Below, piece after piece: positions 34,538 to 48,517 of a stretch of 64,000 nucleotides of DNA. This DNA is from Cercozoa sp. M6MM (taxonomy: Eukaryota > Endomyxa: Ascetosporea). The stretch lies in assembly GCA_040357565.1 (NCBI GenBank), contig JBDODJ010000026.1; one strand, written 5' to 3'. The notes below the pieces were generated by a model that was not told the DNA's origin, ran no database searches, and worked only from the letters and a program-made list of their open reading frames with translations. Both the position numbers and the translations under genes were made by a program. The stretch's first letter is position 1. Each line of letters starts with the position of its first letter.

Positions 34538-35932
34538 ATGGTGATCACCTCACCAGGCAGCCGAGCGCGAGCAATTGTTCTGTCTGTTGCTTTGGCTTAC
34601 AGTACAGCTCTACCTATGACAAAAAACAAGAACGCGCTGCCGGTGCCCAAAGAGAGCAGCTCGTTCGACGACGTCGTTGTGTTTGAGTGGGTTCTGTTGA
34701 TATTTGGTTCTGGGGTGCTTCTTTTGGATTCCTTTGCTGCAGCGTGCTGGACGAGCCGGAAAAGAAGCTGACCCAATTTGCTGCGACCGTGGGGGAGTAT
34801 CGCAGCTATGTCGATGACGTTAGTGAGGTATCTTAGGGTGGTGACAGATTCGGTCGATGGTGTCGGTCCACTGTGTGAATCGATAGGCATTGCGAGAGAC
34901 CAAGATCCCGCTGGTGCGTTTGATCGACAGAATTTAAAAGATGGATGCCATGATGTTTGTCTACGCAGGATGTGATCGGTATTATCGAGGAATTCGCCAA
35001 GAACCGCGCTGTGTACGATGAAGACGTAGTTCAAGTTTCCGCATGTCCCTCACTTTAGCGATGTTCGCATGATTTCTTGAATCGTGGCAGATTCCGGCGC
35101 ACCATTTTCCTCACGTATTTTCGGTAAGTCTGTTTTGATGAAGGAAAGACACACACAGTGTTCAAGTTATCTTGTGGAACCTGAACGACAGATCACGCAA
35201 GGAATTAGCAAGTTCAGCTGGTCGGAAGCAACCACTCGTTTGCTGTGCACCTGGGGGTATCAGTTTGTTCTCGTTTTATTGCTATGTTTCAGTTTACTGA
35301 TTTGCTATTGATTCCTGTGTCACCTAGTTTTTCCGAGTTTAAAATTGCCTACGCTCGCGGCCAGGGTGTGATTGACGAAAGCTTTGACGACGTCGCCAGC
35401 GACTACGAAGACTCAAGCTTGAGTGCGAGTCTGCTTCGCCGTCTAGTGGCACTCGACTTCCCAGTCAACGCGTTTGAGTTCTATTGCAATGATGTTAAGC
35501 TGGAGAAGGTCGACATTAGCGCCTGCACCTGTCACGACGAGATCGACAAGGCGCTGGACAAGGCATGTCCGAATGCGTTCCACTTTGAAGGTTGCGACGG
35601 CCACCTTGCCGCTTTCGCTGCTATCGTTCGCCTCGGTGCCGACGACCTGTGTCGCCACGACAAGGACGGCTACTGGAAGCAACTGCCGCCTTTCAAGTAC
35701 CGACCACACTTTTCTACACCTGGGGAATGCGCGCATTGCACATTTTTCTGTTTTGTTTTTGCAGGCTTCGCAAGCAGCCACCGCCTTCGCGTGCACCTGT
35801 AAACTCTGCCCTCCCAAGCTCTCCTTATTTGTATACTGTTACACGTCTCCGTTTGGCGTTCGCAGTCTCTCCGGATTGGTGGTTACGGTCTGTTCCAGCC
35901 GTACTAGAGCCTCAGGCTGCGCTGCGCTGTGA
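34538..35932 (+). CDS. Secreted or luminal orphan protein, cysteine-containing
   Basis: Start at 34538 gives a signal-like N-terminus (MVITSPGSRARAIVLSVALA then AYSTALP). Exons then encode LDEPEKKLTQFAATVGEYRS, DVIGIIEEFAKNRAVYDED, IPAHHFPHVFS and, in a large exon from about 35338, FKIAYARGQGVIDESFDDVA, LLRRLVALDFPVNAFEFYC, ISACTCHDEIDKALDKACPN and FHFEGCDGHLAAFAAIVRLG. Six or more cysteines lie in this last exon, consistent with disulphides in a secreted protein. The 3' end is uncertain: after ASQAATAFACTCKLCPPK the frame runs either to a stop at 35932 or through a 35-base intron to an earlier stop. No family was recognised. Confidence 0.6.
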
Positions 35933-36242
35933 AAAAAGTCGACCAGCGCACGATGATTAAAGTTGATAATATCCATCCACGATACTTGTCGTTCTCTCGT
36001 ACACACAAGAGCAACTATCGATACATGTAGCTGCACACACTAGCGCACATATAACGGTACTTCCGGAACGCGCAAGAAAAAACTGTGTGGGGAAAAAAGG
36101 AAAACGGCGTAGGGCATTGTACAGCCGTTCCGAGCTTATCTGTGCTTATCTGTGCTTAGTTTTCGCCTAATTGGCAGATTGATTGCTCGATCGGCCCGTA
36201 GATTGCTCGTGTAGATTTTGGGAGGGAAAAACGCGAAAACAA
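35933..36242. other. Intergenic, nothing recognised
   Basis: Short spacer between two plus-strand genes, A-rich near 36070-36110. It contains 'tatctgtgcttatctgtgctta', a tandem duplication of about ten bases. Confidence 0.45.
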
Positions 36243-36729
36243 TGTCTCATGTGGCTGCGATGGTTACCGCGGTTGAATTAAACGACCGAACGCTGCAGAA
36301 ATCGCCCTTATTGCGCCCTGCTGGTACTTTGCCTCGCCACTCTTCCCTTTGAGTGCACATTCTCTGGTGTGCAGGACCCAAGGTGACTAAGTATGAAGTC
36401 TCGCCCCTGGCACAAGCGCGCACATTTAAACCCAGCGACTCTGAGGTGCACATCCCGGAGCTACGACTGCAGCCCCAAACTGTTGTTCCGCCACTTCAGA
36501 CTTCGCCCAAGAAGGGCATTCAGGCTCCGAAGGTGAGTGAGAAGGAGAGTGTCACTGACAGAAACCCTTCCAGCGACCTCGAAGCGGAAGGCCCGGAGTG
36601 ACCGTGACACTGCGACGGCGCAACTTCAAAGTTCAACTCGACTGTTCCATTAAGCATGTTTCTTCCACGCCAGTGTTCGGCTCCTTTTGCCGAGCCTTTC
36701 CGCCATCGCTTGTACTACTACTGAAATAA
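36243..36729 (+). CDS. Small proline-rich protein with basic C-terminus
   Basis: Starts MSHVAAMVTAVELNDRTLQK at 36243. An intron with a GTACTT donor removes about 50 bases. The second exon gives VTKYEVSPLAQARTFKPSDS and IPELRLQPQTVVPPLQTSPK. A GTGAGT donor and ccttccag acceptor join to RPRSGRPGVTVTLRRRNFKV, ending at TAA 36727-36729. Without the second splice the frame stops earlier, at 36602. The RPR/RRR patches could be a nuclear localisation signal. No family was recognised. Confidence 0.5.
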
Positions 36730-36936
36730 TGGAACCGAACTGACGTCAGCGTATTTTTTCATTTTCGTTTCGCTTTGCCGCTTTTTGTACGTTACATTCA
36801 TTATGGTAACATGCGGTCGGGCAAATCGATCACGTAACCATCAATCAGTTGACTAGGCCTTAGGATCACCGCACCGATATCGATGAGATCTCGATCTCGG
36901 CGAGGAGACTGAGAGTGGGTGTAGACGCCGACAAGT

Positions 36937-39647
<2,711 letters not shown>

Positions 39648-40193
39648 CTTTCTTGACTTTTATCCTATCAAACGACTTGCGGTGATCACCTGCCACGCGT
39701 GAGCACAATGTTGAACGCTCGCGACCAAGTTTATACAAACCGCGCGGCCCATTTGGACCGTTCAAATAACCAACCAGCCATGAATAATATCGCACCTTTA
39801 AAGAAACGCACGAAGGCGACCAACTTTGGTCACCCGCAGTGATAGAAGGCTTTTGAGCGTCGGTGCGCGCTTCAGTAGAGCTGTAGACACTACTGTCACG
39901 CGCTTGGACACGTCTGAGCGTTCGCACAACTGAAAGTACCGTCTCATTTGTGCAGCCACACGGACGAACCTGATCGCAGTATCAGTTCTGTGTTGTTGTT
40001 GTACTTGCTCAATACGAGTGCCCCGACACGAAAACAGCGAGGTTTGGCCCCAAGGCTCGACACCTGCGCGTCGTAGGAGACGAAACGCCCGGGATCTCCG
40101 AAGCCAGGCTCTGGGCGAAACGCCAATCGGTCAGACAGACAAAAGTGACAGCACGCAGAAGGAACAGTCGAAACTGACAGCCTTGCGACGACG
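39648..40193. promoter_or_regulatory. Divergent intergenic region
   Basis: Upstream of both the FtsJ-like gene (-) and the TOM1-like gene (+). Frames here are short and none joins into an exon chain. Confidence 0.4.
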
Positions 40194-41828
40194 ATGGGCC
40201 AGCTGATCGACTGGAACTGCGCCTACACGGTGGCAGACTTTCTGCTGGGCGCGCTGTATGTCGGTGTCGCCGTGATTGCCATCATGCAGTTGCGTGCAAT
40301 CGTGCTTGCCACGAGGTAGACTGTTGCTTTACCCCTCCTGTCCTGTCCCTTTACCACTACCCCCCTGCGTGAACAGGGGAGTGACATCGCCAGAGAAGAA
40401 GTGTACGGCGCAGAAGCTCTTCCTGTCGTGTATCTCGGTGCAGGCACTCATGCGAGGCACGTGTCTCGCACTGCAGCCCTTCTTCAGCGATTGTCAGCGC
40501 GACATGATCGGCGACAGTGCCAACCTGTGGTAAGCTCTATCCTCCTTGCCTCCGTACCCATTCCTTTATGTCCATCCCCTTACCCCTTCTCCCAGGTTGG
40601 AGATAGGCACCTCGCTGCCACTGGAACTTTTCGTGCTGGCCTTCTCGATCCTGGCTTTCAAGATCGCGCATATCTACCACTCGGTACATACCCCTTTACC
40701 CCTACCATTCTATCCCTCACTGTGCTGACAGGTGAGAGAACTGACTTACGCCCCGCGGAGCTTCTCGTTTCGCTTCTTTGTGGGTGCTTTGTGTTTTTAA
40801 CCCCCGCCCCCCCATGTACTCACTCTCCTTGTTACTACCTTGCTGTAGTGATGCTGGTGTTGATGAACATCGCTTCGTGGGCCGCTTGGGGCATTGGCAT
40901 TGGCTTCCATCATGTACTTACAGTCTTGCTAGTCAATATACTTGGGACCTATCGTGTGGGATACCCCTGATGTGACACAGGACGACAGTAGACGTGGTGA
41001 TCAATACCGCCGCGGCGTAATTCGGATTGAGGGCATCGTGACGCTGCTGCTGGCACTCGGCTTTGCGCTGCACGGCGTGCTCCTTTACCGTGTGTGGTGC
41101 CGCGTGCGATCGGCGCGCTCCATGTCCATGTCGATGTCGCAGCGCACGCCTGTGTCGCCTGTTCGCAATGTAGCTTCTCCCCACACACCCCCTACCCCAC
41201 CTTAACCCCCTCCCCCTACCCAGATAATGACAACGTCGGCACTGGCAACGATTTGTTTCCTGGCCCGCGGCACGCTCTTTGTGCTCGGCATCGATGCCAC
41301 GACGTCGGCTCTGACGCTGGTGCTCTACTGCGTCGGCACCGAGGTGGTCCCGACCTGCCTCATGATCGTCGTCTTCCATGGTGCTGCTGCACGGGCACGC
41401 CACGACGGCGAGCGCTGCGGACGCGAGGCCGGCGACCCGGAGGCACCCGACGCCGCCTTGCTGTCCAACAAGAGGCGCCGTCGCACTGTCTCCTCGGCCC
41501 GCGAGTCGTCTGCTGTCAATGTACCCTGCCCCCTTCCCTACGACCCATGCATCGTGACCTTTCCACTGAGCAGTCAAGGCCAGCCGACGATGCCACCAGC
41601 AGAAGGATCGACTTTGGTGCCTGTCGCATCGAAGGCGAAGACGACGAGGACGATGACGACGACGACGACCGACTCGTCACGGGCATGACACTACCGCCGC
41701 AGTACGGTGGTGCGCCCTACAGTGACATTAGCGCCAGTGGTGGCGGTGTGCCGCTGAATGCTGCCGAGCACACGCCACACAGCGGCGATCCCTTTGTCGG
41801 CTTCAGTCCCGCGCACACGCCTCCATAG
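40194..41828 (+). CDS. THH1/TOM1/TOM3-like seven-helix membrane protein
   Basis: Start at 40194 (MGQLIDWNCAYTVADFLLGA) gives the first helix, with ALYVGVAVIAIMQL. Later exons contribute KKCTAQKLFLSCISVQALMR, matching the TTQK.F...NF.V.GVR block of TOM1, then LPLELFVLAFSILAFKIAHI, VMLVLMNIASWAAWGIGIGF, IEGIVTLLLALGFALHGVLL and SALATICFLARGTLFVLGID with LTLVLYCVGTEVVPTCLMIV. Helix order and the final VGTEVVPTC block (family: YYMLVEIVPSA) support the THH1/TOM1/TOM3 domain. The cytoplasmic tail has RRRR, a poly-Asp stretch (GEDDEDDDDDDD) and a Gly/Ser/Pro end at 41828. In plants, family members sit in vacuolar membranes; the function here is unknown. Introns are short and TACCCC-rich. Confidence 0.75.
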
Positions 41829-42199
41829 CCACCGGTCCGTTGGCTTCTGCCCCCTGCCCCAGGCGTTTTTGATCTCTCGAGTCATGGGAATGCCCGTGTC
41901 CGTTCCAGTCACTAAAGCGAGCCCAGGCCAGCGGTTTTTCATTTTTATTTGACAACTCATTTACCCCACGAGCAGAGGCGGAGTTTCACTGCCTCTCACA
42001 CTGGTCAGCTGGCGCCTGACCGGCGGTTGAAAGCTCATCGCAGCTAATACCTCAGAACTTGGTCGCTGACAGTTAACAAGCTCCTAGCTTGATCGCCGGT
42101 ATTTATTATAACGGAGGTAGGCGAACAACAAGCATTACGTAAGAAACACGAGTCATTCAAGAGCGTCGAACATGGTTACTGATCGGCAAGGAACGGCAA
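41829..42199. other. Convergent spacer, no gene seen
   Basis: Lies between the stops of the TOM1-like gene (+) and eL42 (-) and presumably contains two 3' UTRs. Confidence 0.5.
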
Positions 42200-42927
42200 T
42201 TAGAAGACAACGGCGTTCTTCTTCTTGGTGTTCTTCTTCGGGTCGATGAGCTCGAACGTCTTGCAGCGCTTGATGGCCTGCAGCATCACGAGCTTGCACT
42301 TCTTGCACGTGAGCTTCAGCGTCACCTTACGGGTCAGCTTGGCCTACGCAACGGCACAAACACAGCACATAACAGGAATAGAGAATACGGCAGATTTCCT
42401 CGACTCAGATTGTTTCGTGCGTACCTTCTTCTTGAAGACGGGCTTGGTCTGGCCACCGTAGCCCTTCTGCTTGCGGTGGTAGCGACGCTCACCCTGCGCG
42501 GCCGGGCAGCGCTTGCCGGCCGAGTACTGCGAGATGGCGCAGGTGCTGTGCTCCTTGCACTTCCAGCAGTAGGTGCGCTTAACCTTCGGCCACGTAACCT
42601 GCACAGAAACAAAATCGTCAGACATCGGGAAAACGCTCACGATCTAACAATCAGATAACGCGTGCTGTGACGTGCGCATGTGCAGCAAGAGCGACCAAAA
42701 CCCAGCCAGCAAGCAAGCCAGAGACTCTCAGGATTCAGCCAGGCAAGCCGTAAGGCATGCCAGCATTCATTCGCAGAGATGCCCGTCAGCGTCACAAGCA
42801 TTTCGAGTCTGGGACGCGCGAGCACACACACGGCAACGATCGGGAGAAAACACGGGAAACCCGCGAAAACGCGTGAATCGTTGCACTTCGTCCCAGCACG
42901 CACGATTCATAGAGTTCTACGCACCAT
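42200..42927 (-). CDS. RPL36A: Ribosomal protein eL42 (L44/L36a)
   Basis: Three exons. The first is only the start codon ATG (42927-42925), followed by a GTGCGTAG donor and an intron of about 320 bases; exon 2 begins [17 protein letters not shown]. Conserved blocks are [35 protein letters not shown], then after a second intron [20 protein letters not shown] and [20 protein letters not shown], ending at TAA 42200-42202. The CxxC pairs CWKC and CKKC match the zinc site. The TKPVF proline, whose change to glutamine gives cycloheximide resistance in yeasts, is kept. Part of the large subunit near the E site. An ATG-only first exon is common in ribosomal protein genes. Confidence 0.93.
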
Positions 42928-43103
42928 TTTCAAAAAGAACGCTCAAACACTCTTTTTGCGGTGTGCTGGGTATTTTTTGTATTTTCCGGTTTTGTTATTT
43001 TCGCTCAGCACTCCGGGTGAAATATGCACTCTCGTGCGTGCTGGCCAAGTGCTAGCATTGTATGTTAGTGTATGGGGTGCTGAGCTGACGATCTAATTTT
43101 AAT

Positions 43104-43374
43104 TCAAGGATCAAACATTTCCAGGCGACTGTTTTTCCATCGTGTGCAGGGCATCTTGATCAGACGATGCTTCGTATTTGGCGTAGTAACTTCCATTTCG
43201 TTGAAAAGTCGGCCACCGATGGCGGCGAGCGCCAAAAAGATTCGATTCCGGTCGGAGTCGAGCGGGTGAACTCGAACTAGCAGCTGGATCGAGTGGCCGG
43301 CGCCGACACTCCGCGTCAAATAAATCGCAAGCGAATTGAAGTATCTGAAAATTTAAACCAAAACGAACCGCCAA
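43104..43374 (-). CDS. Small uncertain ORF
   Basis: A minus-strand frame with codon-like composition: HSIQLLVRVHPLDSDRNRIF, ALAAIGGRLFNEMEVTTPNT, KHRLIKMPCTRWKNS, ending at 43104. It could be the last exon of a gene, preceded by a ttttcag acceptor, but no upstream exon was identified. No family was recognised. Confidence 0.25.
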
Positions 43375-43446
43375 CGCGAACGCGCGGTGTTTTTAGCGCA
43401 GTCAGTCAATAATTGTAGGGACGGATCGAGAGCGGCAAGGCATGAA

Positions 43447-44731
43447 TCATGACGCCGTTGCGGCAGCGCTGCCGCTTTGATTCTGCTGAGCCCACTCGAC
43501 CAGGCCATTGACGATGAACGGGTGATCGGGCACCTGTTCCAGGCTCATTCTCTCGTCAGCATTGTGCTTCAGGAGCTGTGTCACACACACACGCATACAG
43601 ACAGTAGAGGAACAGGGACGAGGGGGACAAGGTAGGAATACGCCCGAAATGAAGGACTTGGCATTCTCGCTCATGAGTTCGGGTAACTTGAGGTCGACCT
43701 GCGCGATGCGCTTGTAGGTCTCCTTATGACCGCTGGTCTCGAAGGGCGGCGAGCCCGTGATGAGCTCAAAGGTGAGCACGCCGAGTGCCCAGATGTCGAC
43801 GTGAATGCTGTGCTGACGACCCTCGACAATCTGTGCGAAAAACATGTCTGTTTACACCTATAGAGAGGGAAGAGGGGTTGCTGCACCTCGGGAGGCAGGT
43901 AGTCAAGCGTGCCACACAGCGTGGTGCGCCGGTCCTCCGGCGAGTGCACGGCCCAGCCAAAGTCAGCGATCTTGAGGTTACCGTCGTGCGACAGCAGCAG
44001 GTTCTCGGGCTAATGGACATGGACAAACTCTTGCGATAGTACATACTTTGTGTACAAGTGTACATACTCGTGTCCAGATGGGCACAGTGAGGCTACCTTG
44101 ATGTCGCGGTGAATGACGTGTTTTTGATGACAGTAGTTCAAGGCAGAGGCCAGCTGGTTGATCAAGTGTGCCGTCTCGGCCTGTTGTAAGAGCAGTTTGA
44201 TGGTATCCACACACACATAGAGGAGGGCAGAGTGGATGCACTAAATAATGCAGCTACCTCTGAGAGTTTCTTCTGCTTCTGCAAGTGCGTGTAGAGCTCG
44301 CCTCGAGCGGCGTACTCGAGGATGAGGTAGACGCGACTCGCGTCGTGGAAGTAGCCGTACAGACGCAGGATGTTCGGGTGCCGCAGGTGCGACTGAATCT
44401 CAATCTCACGGCGCAGCTGGTGTTCCACCTGGTTCTGCACTCGAGACTGACATCAGCAAGACGCAGAGACACAGAGGCACAAAGACAGAGAGAGAAGCCC
44501 ACCTGCTGCAGTTGCGCCTTGAACATCACCTTGAGAGCACAGACAAACTTGGTTTTCTTCTCGCGCGCCAGGTAGACGTTGCCGAACTTGCCACGGCCCA
44601 GAGGTTTGCCAATGTCAAAGTCGCTCAGCTGCCACACAGCTACATTTCTCATCAGGTCACCGCAACACACAAAGCACCTTCCACCGCCTCGTCGGCTTGC
44701 CGTTGGCGGCACTACTCTCGTTCTCGGACAT
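43447..44731 (-). CDS. AURK: Aurora-type serine/threonine kinase
   Basis: Start [17 protein letters not shown] at 44731, then the kinase domain opens [20 protein letters not shown] (Gly loop) and [13 protein letters not shown] (VAIK lysine). Then come [78 protein letters not shown], the Aurora-specific [13 protein letters not shown], and [20 protein letters not shown]. The C-lobe ends [17 protein letters not shown] and the protein ends SAAATAS at 43447. All catalytic residues are present. The short N-terminus and compact size resemble single-Aurora protists and fungi, in which one kinase serves spindle and chromosomal-passenger roles. Clear family assignment. Confidence 0.95.
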
Positions 44732-45131
44732 CTGCGCACATGTTAATTGGATGTATCAGATGTGGCTTGCAGCGGCGCAAGCGAGTCAAGTGCAAACACA
44801 TGTGGAAACTGGCACCAAGCCATGAGGACACAAAACGCACAGCAACCGCCGATCGTACCTATGTTTCACCTGCTTGCACTGCTGTGTGAGTCGGCACGAC
44901 ACCTGGTTTGGCACTCTGCCGCCTTCCTCGAGTTCCTCATCCTGTGGTCCAGGAGCGGTCCTTTCTGGCTCGCCCTTGGCTCATTGTTTTTTCGGGATCG
45001 CTGATCAGCAAAAAGGAATCATTTTGACAATTTCTAGATCTTTGACGCTTCTGGCACGGTTTGATGTTCATCGTGCACAAAGTAGGCACTTAGCTTGGAA
45101 GCGAGTACAATTAAAAATCAGCGACGCCGAT
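44732..45131. other. Intergenic, no gene seen
   Basis: Lies between the Aurora start (-) and the 3' end of the orphan paralogue B (-). Frames are short. Confidence 0.45.
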
Positions 45132-46111
45132 TTATCGATTCTTCTTGTGCGGGGGGAAGAAGACCTGCAGTTTCAGAGTGTTCGGCCCGGAGTTTTTGGC
45201 GCGTTCGAACTTGACCTTGGCAGGTGTCAGGCAGTACCGTTCTTGCAAACAGTGAAACAGTTCAGTTTGAATCTTCTCCAGTGCATATGAGTGCTTGAAA
45301 TTGACAAAGTCGCAGAACTTGGTGAACTTGTCGCAGTGTACACACACCGAAGGCAGCTGTTTCCTCAAACTACTGCAACGAGCTGCTTTGCTTGTGTTGT
45401 TGTGGAGCTCTCGAACAACGTCTGCTGCCAGCAAGGCACCGATTGCGGCGTGTACGCTGTCCCTGGAGTTCAGTTTACATACGCAAATTCCTCAGTATAA
45501 TCGTAGATACAACGTAAGACGAGTGCATACATGTTCGGCTGGGTGCGTCCGATGCCGTCCAAGGTGATACATACGCGGTCTGCGAAAGGAGCGGCACCGC
45601 ACAGGAAGCACAAATCCTGGTACAGCGTCGGTCCTCCGCGTCGATTGGCCACGGAGGCAGGCACGAACAGGAACACCTTCTTGTCACTCTCAGGGTCGAA
45701 CATTTGGGCCTTAATAGCTTCGCTCAGAAACACTTGAATGCTGTACTTAGAGTCGATACAAATTTACACCAAATGTTAATGAATTTAGTGATGGTACAGC
45801 TCCATCGGTACGTCGCGCTCCAAACGCATTGTCGTCATTGTTCGGTCACATTGGTATTGCGCACCGAACACTGTGCGTCCCAGTTTCGCTTCATTGAGCA
45901 GCTAACCATGGAAGCCCAGATATAAAGTAAACCAATGGGCGATTTATACGGCGGGGGTGTTTGGTTCTACCTCACTTCGCCGAAGCCAGCGATGCGCAGT
46001 CAGCGAATTCGGCAACTGGAGCGCCACAAAAGAATCCTCAGGCTGAGAATCGTGGCCATCGTCAGCGAGGAAGAGGGGGTCAGCAGCGCAGGAATCGTGA
46101 CTTTGACTCAT
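45132..46111 (-). CDS. Orphan protein, paralogue B
   Basis: Four exons: 46111-45971 (MSQSHDSCAADPLFLADD onward, then DSFVALQLPNSLTAHRWLRR), 45901-45798 (LLNEAKLGRTVFGAQYQCD), about 45741-45530 (VQVFLSEAIKAQMFDPESD, FLFVPASVANRRGGPTLYQD, LCFLCGAAPFADRVCITLD) and about 45458-45132 (VHAAIGALLAADVVRELHNN, QLPSVCVHCDKFTKFCDFVN). Exon 2 is 104 bases in both paralogues and all three introns interrupt the same residues. The N-terminus is longer than that of paralogue A. The C-terminal third is most divergent. Nothing suggests membrane location. Function unknown. Confidence 0.82.
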
Positions 46112-46921
46112 CACTTCTACTTTGAAGCAAAGTGCTGCTATTTATCAGGCTGGATGCTGACAAAAGATAAACTGATAGTGAAAGCGTTCGGTTTTAACGA
46201 AACCACGCAACCTTTGAGTTTTTGTTTACGTATCGACACCAGCCACGCCACGTGCACGAACTGAAGCTTGACGCCTGTCGTTATGAGAGTTTCTGTTAGT
46301 TCCTAGCACTCGACTGAAGTCGTTCAGGTTGGGTATCCAGCACGTCGCGTTGGCAGGCGCCGGCCATGAACGGAACAGGCGCCGGCGACTTGGGTATCTC
46401 TGCTACAGAATAAGACAGGCAGACGGCAATTCCATGCACTCGCGCAGCATGTCAACATCGTCGTTGCTGCCGGAATGGCTCGTTTTTAGCTGGTGGTTTG
46501 ACGAAGGAGGCGACATGCCCTCAAGCATAACTTGCATCAGTCGAACTGGCCACAGGAAGTAATGGAACAATACTGACAATAAAATCAATGCATTCGAGAC
46601 GAAGAGGTGGGACTGTGCCAGTACCTTGCACGGCAGGGTCACCTACATCGCGCCGAACACGCAGATACACGCCATCGATCTCTCTACAGTAATCAGACAT
46701 TTAAATTCGAAAAAATGACCCTTTTGAATAAATCAATCTATGCTGGTTACTCTTGCAGTACACCGTTCGGTGTGAGATGTTCGGTTCCTGTTAACACACA
46801 TGTCATTGAATAANNNNNNNNNNNNNNNNNNNNNNNNNNNNNNNNNNNNNNNNNNNNNNNNNNNNNNNNNNNNNNNNNNNNNNNNNNNNNNNNNNNNNNN
46901 NNNNNNNNNNNNNCAACACAA
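46112..46921. other. Intergenic region with a 100-N gap
   Basis: No gene was recognised. Ns occupy 46814-46913. Open frames are short. The gap ends only nine bases from the D123-like stop codon. Confidence 0.6.
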
Positions 46922-48416
46922 TTAGGGAGGGGTACCAGTTCCGCGCATTAGTTGCTCGTCGTGTGACCAGCGGAAGAGAGCGCCGCCAGTGCGCGTATTA
47001 AATGGGTTCAGTTCTACGAAAGTGCAGGTGTCCTTGAGGAGATACTCTTCAAGTGTGACACATCTGCTCGAGTGATTCGTGTCGATGCCCGTGTTATCGT
47101 CGCGGTGGCCACGGAAGGGTCGAAAGCACAGGTCGACGACAGTGTTCGCAAAATCGATCACACCGTAGTTGTCATCACTGTGGTCATGCTGCAGTCTTTG
47201 CACACAACGGCGTGCACTTTGCACCAGTCGCCGACGCATGAGACTTGCATCACAACCAGTGTCAGGGTGTTCCGCGTCGCACTGTAAGGGAGGCACGGGA
47301 TAAAGAAACAAGGTAAGGTAAATGAGAGGGTACATATGTTCCAGCGTATTCCGGGAGCACGAAATACGGGTTGTATTGCGACACGCAGGTCACTCGGTTG
47401 TTGCTCACAAAAACACGCACTTCCCAAGCGTCGCTGATGGTGTGATCCCAGGGTCGCACACACAGCATCGACAGTGGCACCGACAGCGGCGATCGCTCTG
47501 TCTCGGTGCTGGCACTGTTGACTGTGTCCAAGTACTGCAGGGCACGGCACAGGTCTGTGTGCACGCGTTCAGACGACAGCAGTAAGCACATGGCCTCTTC
47601 AGGCTGAGAGGTGTTTCATAGCTGTGTAAGGGAAGAGAGGTAAGAGTCAAAGCTAGGATACTGTTTCGAGTCGCAACAGTGACTGCTGCATTGCGAAGAA
47701 CTCGCGCAAGCATGCGTTTGTTGCACCGCGTACCTTACGCACTTGTCCCTTCTGGTGAAAGGTCAAACTAACTGATCATGCAAACAGAATACAAACTGCA
47801 TAAATTACGTCAAAGACAAAATCAACAGTGTCGGGTGACACGTGCAGTTGTTGCAGCAGTTGCATCATCCGAAACACTGTTTGATCGCTGCATCAGGTAG
47901 GTTGAGCACAAGATAGTGCAAAGCTCCAGCTCAACAAATACCGCCTATGTGTGGGCAAAATGCCATCCTTCGGCGAGCGAGAGCCAAGCCGCGCGAAAAA
48001 TGCACCGCCACTGCAACAACACAGCAGTTGACAGTATCTGAGTTGGTTACCCGATAATAAATTACCGCCTTTTGCCTGCCTCCTTAAGTTGTAAGTAGAC
48101 CTGTCCAACGAAACGTTTGTCACGTTTGGACAGTGGCTCACTGCCGCAGTACCTCCAGCCTACAGACAAAATACGTAAATGATGATACGCACCAAGTATG
48201 GCAAAGTTACGGTACACGCGCGACAGTGCGCGCACCTGGTCATCGCTGAGTGCTATGAGCGTCGGACGGTCTGTTGGTGCCAGCAAGTGCACCCAGTGCT
48301 GCATGTCACCTACGGTTCATCAAACACTCTCCAAGCAGGAAATACGGGGAAGAGAACACACCTGATGCATCCTCTAGGAAGCGATCGTGGCGTTGAATAT
48401 CTAGATTAGACGCCAT
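46922..48416 (-). CDS. D123/CDC123-like ATP-grasp protein
   Basis: Start MASNLDIQRHDRFLEDAS at 48416. Later exons carry MQHWVHLLAPTDRPTLIALS, LSKRDKRFVGQVYLQLKEAG, then GGAFFARLGSRSPKDG, which matches the D123 motif around RLS.RSPKDA, and VSPDTVDFVFD. The next blocks are KGQVRKVRGATNACLREFFA, AWEVRVFVSNNRVTCVSQYN (family: EFRCFV...L.GISQ), and the final NYGVIDFANTVVDLCFRPF then CTFVELNPFNTRTGGALFRW (family: DFNPF....LLF.W). CDC123 helps assemble eIF2; this copy looks divergent and may belong to a neighbouring D123 subfamily. The assignment rests on motif order, not overall identity. Stop TAA lies directly beside the assembly gap. Confidence 0.65.
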
Positions 48417-48517
48417 TCTCGCGGGTTAAATGTGCTGAAGACACTTGCCAATTCTTGCCGAACAGCCAGGGGGTGTACATTTCCAGTTTAAATAGCGTAG
48501 TTTACTTAACTAACAAA

